Assembly (NCBI GenBank): GCA_958496175.1
Contig: OY292275.1
Location: forward strand, 31,163,001-31,227,000
DNA from: Sisyra terminalis
Lineage: Eukaryota > Arthropoda > Insecta > Neuroptera > Sisyridae
Direction of reading: 5' to 3'
DNA: 64,000 bases
Part shown: positions 59,363 through 64,000 of the stretch, piece by piece
Numbering within the stretch: the stretch's first letter is position 1
Layout: every line of letters starts with the position of its first letter
Notes under the pieces: model-generated
Databases searched by the model: none
What the model saw: only the letters and a program-made list of their open reading frames with translations
Told to the model about the DNA's origin: nothing
Program-made: the position numbers and the translations under genes

Positions 59363-62300
59363 CTAGGACCTAGATAAAGAACCGGCTTCCACATTTTCTT
59401 TCCCTGGGCTGAAGATTAATTTAAAATTATACTGAGACAGGTAGTATACGAGATCTCCCAATTCTTCGTCCATTCGTACTTTAACTTCGAGATTCTCCAA
59501 AGGTTTATGATCAGTAATCACTGTAAACTCCCTACCTATTAACCAATATTGCCGGTATATAATACCTTGCTTAATTCCTAAACATTCCAAGTGAATTGCC
59601 TTCTTTTGTTTTGAGTAGGAGTAAGTCTTTTCGAAAAATATGCGATTAGGTGTAGTTCATTTTTGTCATTTGGCTGCTTCAACACTGCTCCAAACCTCTC
59701 ACCACTTGCATTCGTGTAGATATAAACTGGTTTTTCAAAATTGTAAACTCCCAATATAGGGCTAGAGCATAAATATGACTTAACCAATTGAAAAGCTTTT
59801 TCACAAGTATCTGACCATTCAAAGGGGACAAATTTTCTTCGTAAGTGATGCAATGGTTCAATGTCTTCACTGCATTTTTAAAATGTTTGTAATAGAAATT
59901 AATTTTTCCCAAAAATTGCCGAACATTTTTTTTTGTTTTTGGTCGTGGAATCGATTCTATTGCTTTGAGATTGTCGTTGAGTGGACTGATTTTATTCTTT
60001 TGTAAAATGTGTCCTAAATACTTTACAGAATTTTGTGCGAAACTACATTTTTCTCTTTTGAGTTTAAAACCTTCTTGAATAGCATGAAGTAAATTATCAT
60101 CAATGTAGCAAGCAATAGCAAGTAGAAAATTCCGTAGCTTTATATTTCCACATTATATTTCATAAAGTGCGTTGGAAAATAGCTATTGAAGTTTTCAAAC
60201 CAAATGGGAGACGTTTCCATTGGTAGTGTCCAGCTTGTGTTACAAAAGCTGTTTTCGATCTATCTTCTTTCTTAATTGGAATAGTCCAAAAAGCGGAATT
60301 AATATCAAGCACAGTATACCAGTCACAATTCCCAGCTTTGATTGTCATATCCTCTATTCTTGGGAAAGGTTGTGGTTCTGAAATTACGAGCTTGTTTAAA
60401 TCACGAAAATAAATACACACACGAGATCTTCTGTTTTCGTCACGCTTATATGCTAATGTTACAGGTGAAGTCGAATCTTTTATCTGGCCTGACTCCAATA
60501 GTTTGATAATTTGTGATTCAATTTCTGGGTTATCTGAAATTGATGTTCTATAGGGTTTCTTTATGACATATTTTTCTTCTGAGAGTTTTATTTCAGCCTT
60601 TACTTGTTTTACTTTACCTATATCGTATTTATTTGTAGCAAATATTAATTTATATTTGTCAATTACCTGATTTATGCAATTTCCTTTTTTTCTCTTCGAA
60701 ATACTGAAATTTAATTACCTCATTCTGTTGCTTTGTAGAATTAACAAGAGCGATATTATCACTGAACTCTTTTCTTGTTGAACTCATAAATAGTTCATCT
60801 TGGTTGGTTACATTTTCAGTCAATCGTTCAGTTTTATTATTAACTCTTTGCGAAATTACTAAATTTTCATCCTGGGTTAATTTAAATTTTTTTATGGCAT
60901 CCAACCCAAGAAGTAAGTCATATGAAAAATTACTATTTTTCACCACATAAACAATCATAGTTTCTTCAATTTTGTTAATTTAATAGAAAGATGTGCCCGG
61001 CGATAAGTAAAATCTACACCACTAATTGTGCGGAAAGTATTACGGTTTTTCATCAATTTTGTTTTCAGTTCGTCAACTATTTTTTCATTTATTAGAGTAA
61101 TATTTGAACCACTATCGTAAACTCCTTTTACTGTTCGTTTTTTGTCTACAATAACGCTTACTTTAATTAGTGACGGAGACTTACTCGCTGAGTTGCCTAG
61201 TTTCTTGATTGATCAAGCTCAATATTAATTGTATCGTTACCAGACTCTGTAAGGTTTACCGCTTTTCTATTATTCTCAAAGCGACGATTACTTCTACAAA
61301 CCTCAGGTGGGTGGAAACGATTGGTTTTCCCTTGTGCTTCACAAATGTAGCACGGTTTGTTATTCTTTATCTTACCACTGATATTGTTTTTTATTACCGT
61401 GGCTTCTTTTTTTTTGTGACATGAATAACTCGTGTTTACGCAGTTGTTTCATCAGGTTGACTGTCGTTTTGATGACATCTTTATCCAGTTTATTCCTTAC
61501 GAATAGTGGTAATCCAACAATGATATGACCAATTTATGAAGCCTTAGTCATGATTGGTTCACAGTCTAGCAATAAAAGTTCTTTACGTAATGCATATTCT
61601 AATAATGACCCATAGCCATTGATGTATTTGTAAGTGTACGGATAAATGAGATTAGTCCAACCTTTATCGGCGTATGTTTGAAGGAATGAGTGCGACCATA
61701 GTTCCCAATCTTCAATACCTAACTTGTGTTTTGCGGAGCTAAACCAGTCTTTGGCGCTATCCTCCAAAAACAGCCTTAGACATTGAATTTTACTTTCGGG
61801 TTTGTATATTCGATGGCGAAGACATTCTTTCTCAAAGTCTTGTAACCAAGATTCAGCAGTTTGGTTTCTTCCTCTGAATTTCTCCAATATAATTATATAA
61901 TTTTTTTTCTATCTCATACAACGATAATTCTTTGGATTGTACGTGTGATGGATAATCACTATTTTCAGAATGTTCATCTGATGTTGATCTATTAGTAATA
62001 ACTTCGACTACATGATCAGCTAAAACAAAACCCTTAAAAATAAAATTAAAGTCATCATCTAAATTCAGTTTTGCAGTTTCTGCTGGCAGAATTATCGTTA
62101 GATTTCTATATTGGTTCTCTTTCACCATACTATTTGATGCATTTTTCACTGTGCCAATTTGGAATAGTTCAGCGTGATGAGATTCATCTTGATATTGTTC
62201 AGGGAATACGTATGCCGGTGTTTCATCAGGAAGTTTTATAGTTTTCACCAGGGTCGTCATCACCAGGATAATGTGTCTGATGGGGTTTTTTGTTTTGTAA
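59363..62300 (-). pseudogene. 3'-truncated Ty3/Gypsy gag-pol, minus strand
   Basis: Order from 62300 downwards: gag start (MAPIKVKLF), a frameshift near 62255, a gag body with LRLFLEDSAKDWFSSAKHKL (61887-61534) and a zinc-knuckle-like CYICEA...H...C region (about 61340-61385). Next come an aspartic protease (YDSGSNITLI, about 61110) and reverse transcriptase (YFRDLNK, VLDINSAFWTIPI, LPFGLKT, YIDD near 60090). Last is RNase H (YIYTNASGERFGAVL, where TDAS is usual, and ITDHKPLENL) ending SRS at 59363. Integrase and 3' LTR are missing. Multiple stops and shifts show it is dead. It is a different family from the Gag remnant beside it. Confidence 0.85.
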
Positions 62301-62399
62301 GGAACAGTTTTACCTTAATAGGTGCCATTATGATCAAAAATCAATTTATAATATTGTTTGATAGTAATATAATGACAAACCAATTTTTCTATAAAAGTA

Positions 62400-62620
62400 A
62401 TATAATTTACAATTAATACAAGAACATCAACAATAATGAAAATTATAAAATAATAATAATAGTATTAGTAAATTGATTTAAAGTCATTTAGTTCTACACA
62501 ATAACTAACAATAACACTAATTCTTCACACAACTAAATTATTTTTATTCTCCCTAACGGATAACAGCCTACTGCAGTTTTCTATTCATCTTTTCTTATAG
62601 ACACCAGGAGCGCTGTTACA
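62400..62620 (-). mobile_element. Probable 5' LTR of the minus-strand Gypsy element
   Basis: On the minus strand TGTAACAGCGCTCCTGGTG begins at 62620, a TG-type LTR start at the right distance upstream of gag. The inner boundary is uncertain (about 62400) and I could not identify a convincing primer binding site. No second LTR is in the window for comparison. Confidence 0.4.
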
Positions 62621-64000
62621 AATATATAAATGCAAGAAAGGGTACAGTATAAGTCGTATAAATGAAGTTCGTGGTTGTTGCCTTCGTTGATAAAAGTTAC
62701 TGTTTATAAAATCGCCATTATTAGGTAATATGTACTTAACTTATGTAGGAATGCAAAACAGTTTTTAATTGATAGATGATTTTCCATAAAGCGACACACT
62801 TAAAAATAAATTCAAGTATTTAGGTACCTAGAAAATTCTTTGTGTGCGAACTATTGGATTATTTCATTTTACTCTTTAACCTTATGAGGTTTGATGTTTT
62901 TTTTTATTTAAAAGAAGAAAGGGTAATGTTTTGAATTTCGTGGAGAAAAATGACCATTCTCTACAGTCTACAAACGTTTTGTTTTCATATTAAATATAAT
63001 TGACTAATCCTTAGATTTTGAAATTAATCGTCTAATAATTTCACTAACTACAAACATTTGAGAGTTCAGATTTTTTTCTATATGTAGATACACATTGATC
63101 TAATGATTTTATTTGAAACTAAATTTCAAGCTTTTAAGTCATTTAGAAGTGGTGTATGTAGTTTTTAATGAGGGAGTGAGAAAAACTGTTTTTTTATACC
63201 TAATAATTCAAGAACTTCAATGATTTGTCTTGTTATTTTACGTTTTAGATATTTAGGAGAATATTAAAATTGCAATTAAGTATGTATAAAAGTTATGGAA
63301 GAAATTTATAGAGCATATAGATTAAAGAGCTACATTTGATAGTGTGGGTATCTATTTGTTAAAAACGGGTGGATAGACTTTTAATAAAGTGCTTTCAAAA
63401 AAATAAAATTATATAGATATAGGATAGTTATGCAGAAAAAACTCTGGGTTTTTTACCAAAAGAATATAGAGAAATGATGATGGCAAATAAACATTTTAAA
63501 CCATGTGTACGACGTGTGAACTTCTATCTCATACCACAATATACCTTTACGACTCATCATTGCATATATTCTATGTACAATGTAAGCCGCGTCTATGAGG
63601 GACACTAACATTTATTTATTTGTTTAATGTATTAATAAAAAACATTATTTTATTTCTTTACTTTCAGTAGGAGCTGTAAAGAACATATGAGCTGTGTTGT
63701 TTTATGAGACTGAAATGCTGTTATTGTGGTAACTGACCACCTTTGAATAAATGTTCCTTTAGGTGAGATACGGCAAGGAAGTTGTATCTATGAACATTTA
63801 TGTATTTGACTTTTATACATTACTTCGACTTATTGTTGTTTCTTAATACATGCAGCAATAAATTTTAATTTTTATGAAAAACATATTAACATGTCCCTTC
63901 TTTGTATCACTGCTTGTTTCAAATATTATGTTTTATGGGTTGCGGAAGTTTAAATTTATGCTCAATAAATTAAATACCTGTTCAAAAGGTATTAAAATTT
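62621..64000. other. AT-rich intergenic stretch to the window end
   Basis: No gene, repeat end or RNA gene recognised. Confidence 0.4.

Overview
The window is AT-rich eukaryotic DNA with spliceosomal introns. It carries two recognisable host genes, both on the + strand, set in a large amount of transposable-element (TE) debris. The gene structures, the arthropod-type TE families (Jockey-like LINE, Ty3/Gypsy, tRNA-derived SINE, hAT and pogo/Tigger-like MITEs) and the base composition suggest an insect. Hemiptera is a guess from the TE flavour, not something the sequence proves.

Host genes. (1) The DLK/LZK/Wallenda MAP3K orthologue (MAP3K12/13, Drosophila wnd) runs from 21392 to 37810. I traced nine coding exons with consistent GT-AG boundaries and phases, giving about 872 aa: kinase domain, coiled-coil/leucine-zipper segment and a long low-complexity tail. 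A 60-bp stopless intron (33173-33232) hides inside what looks like one open exon. A second possible first coding exon (23920-23993) ends in the same phase as the first one. A candidate 5' non-coding exon ends at about 12352. (2) An ARMC1 orthologue (42512-43558, five small exons, 259 aa) keeps the family's C-terminal FYW ending. Its introns are tiny, while the introns and flanks around wnd are TE-filled.

Layout. 0.8-1.5 kb is a TA-flanked MITE. 1.5-11 kb is mostly featureless AT-rich DNA with a few repeats. 11.6-12.35 kb is a less AT-rich block, a candidate promoter/5' UTR. 12.9-13.6 kb is a TTAA-flanked inverted-repeat element. 18.4-19 kb is a LINE 3' fragment. 20.0, 44.7 and 48.7 kb carry copies of one tRNA-derived SINE. 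21.4-32.9 kb is wnd's 11.4-kb intron, holding two MITE types, a hAT fragment, a hAT-like element split by a solo LTR, and an inverted-repeat element built from 25-bp and about 72-bp tandem arrays. 33-38 kb is the body of wnd, with a dead LINE in its fifth traced intron. 39.6-40.0 kb is a perfect 180-bp-arm palindrome. 41.1-41.9 kb is a decayed TE-type gene. 42.5-43.6 kb is ARMC1. 50.7-51.0 kb is a second long hairpin. 51.2-52.65 kb is a Jockey-like LINE. 58.4-62.6 kb holds two truncated Ty3/Gypsy elements joined 3' end to 3' end.

No tRNA or rRNA gene, CRISPR array or bacterial operon is visible. The most worthwhile leads are the wnd gene architecture (cryptic exitron-like intron, alternative N-terminus), the two long hairpins as possible hairpin-RNA sources or assembly artefacts, and the tandem-array inverted-repeat element.
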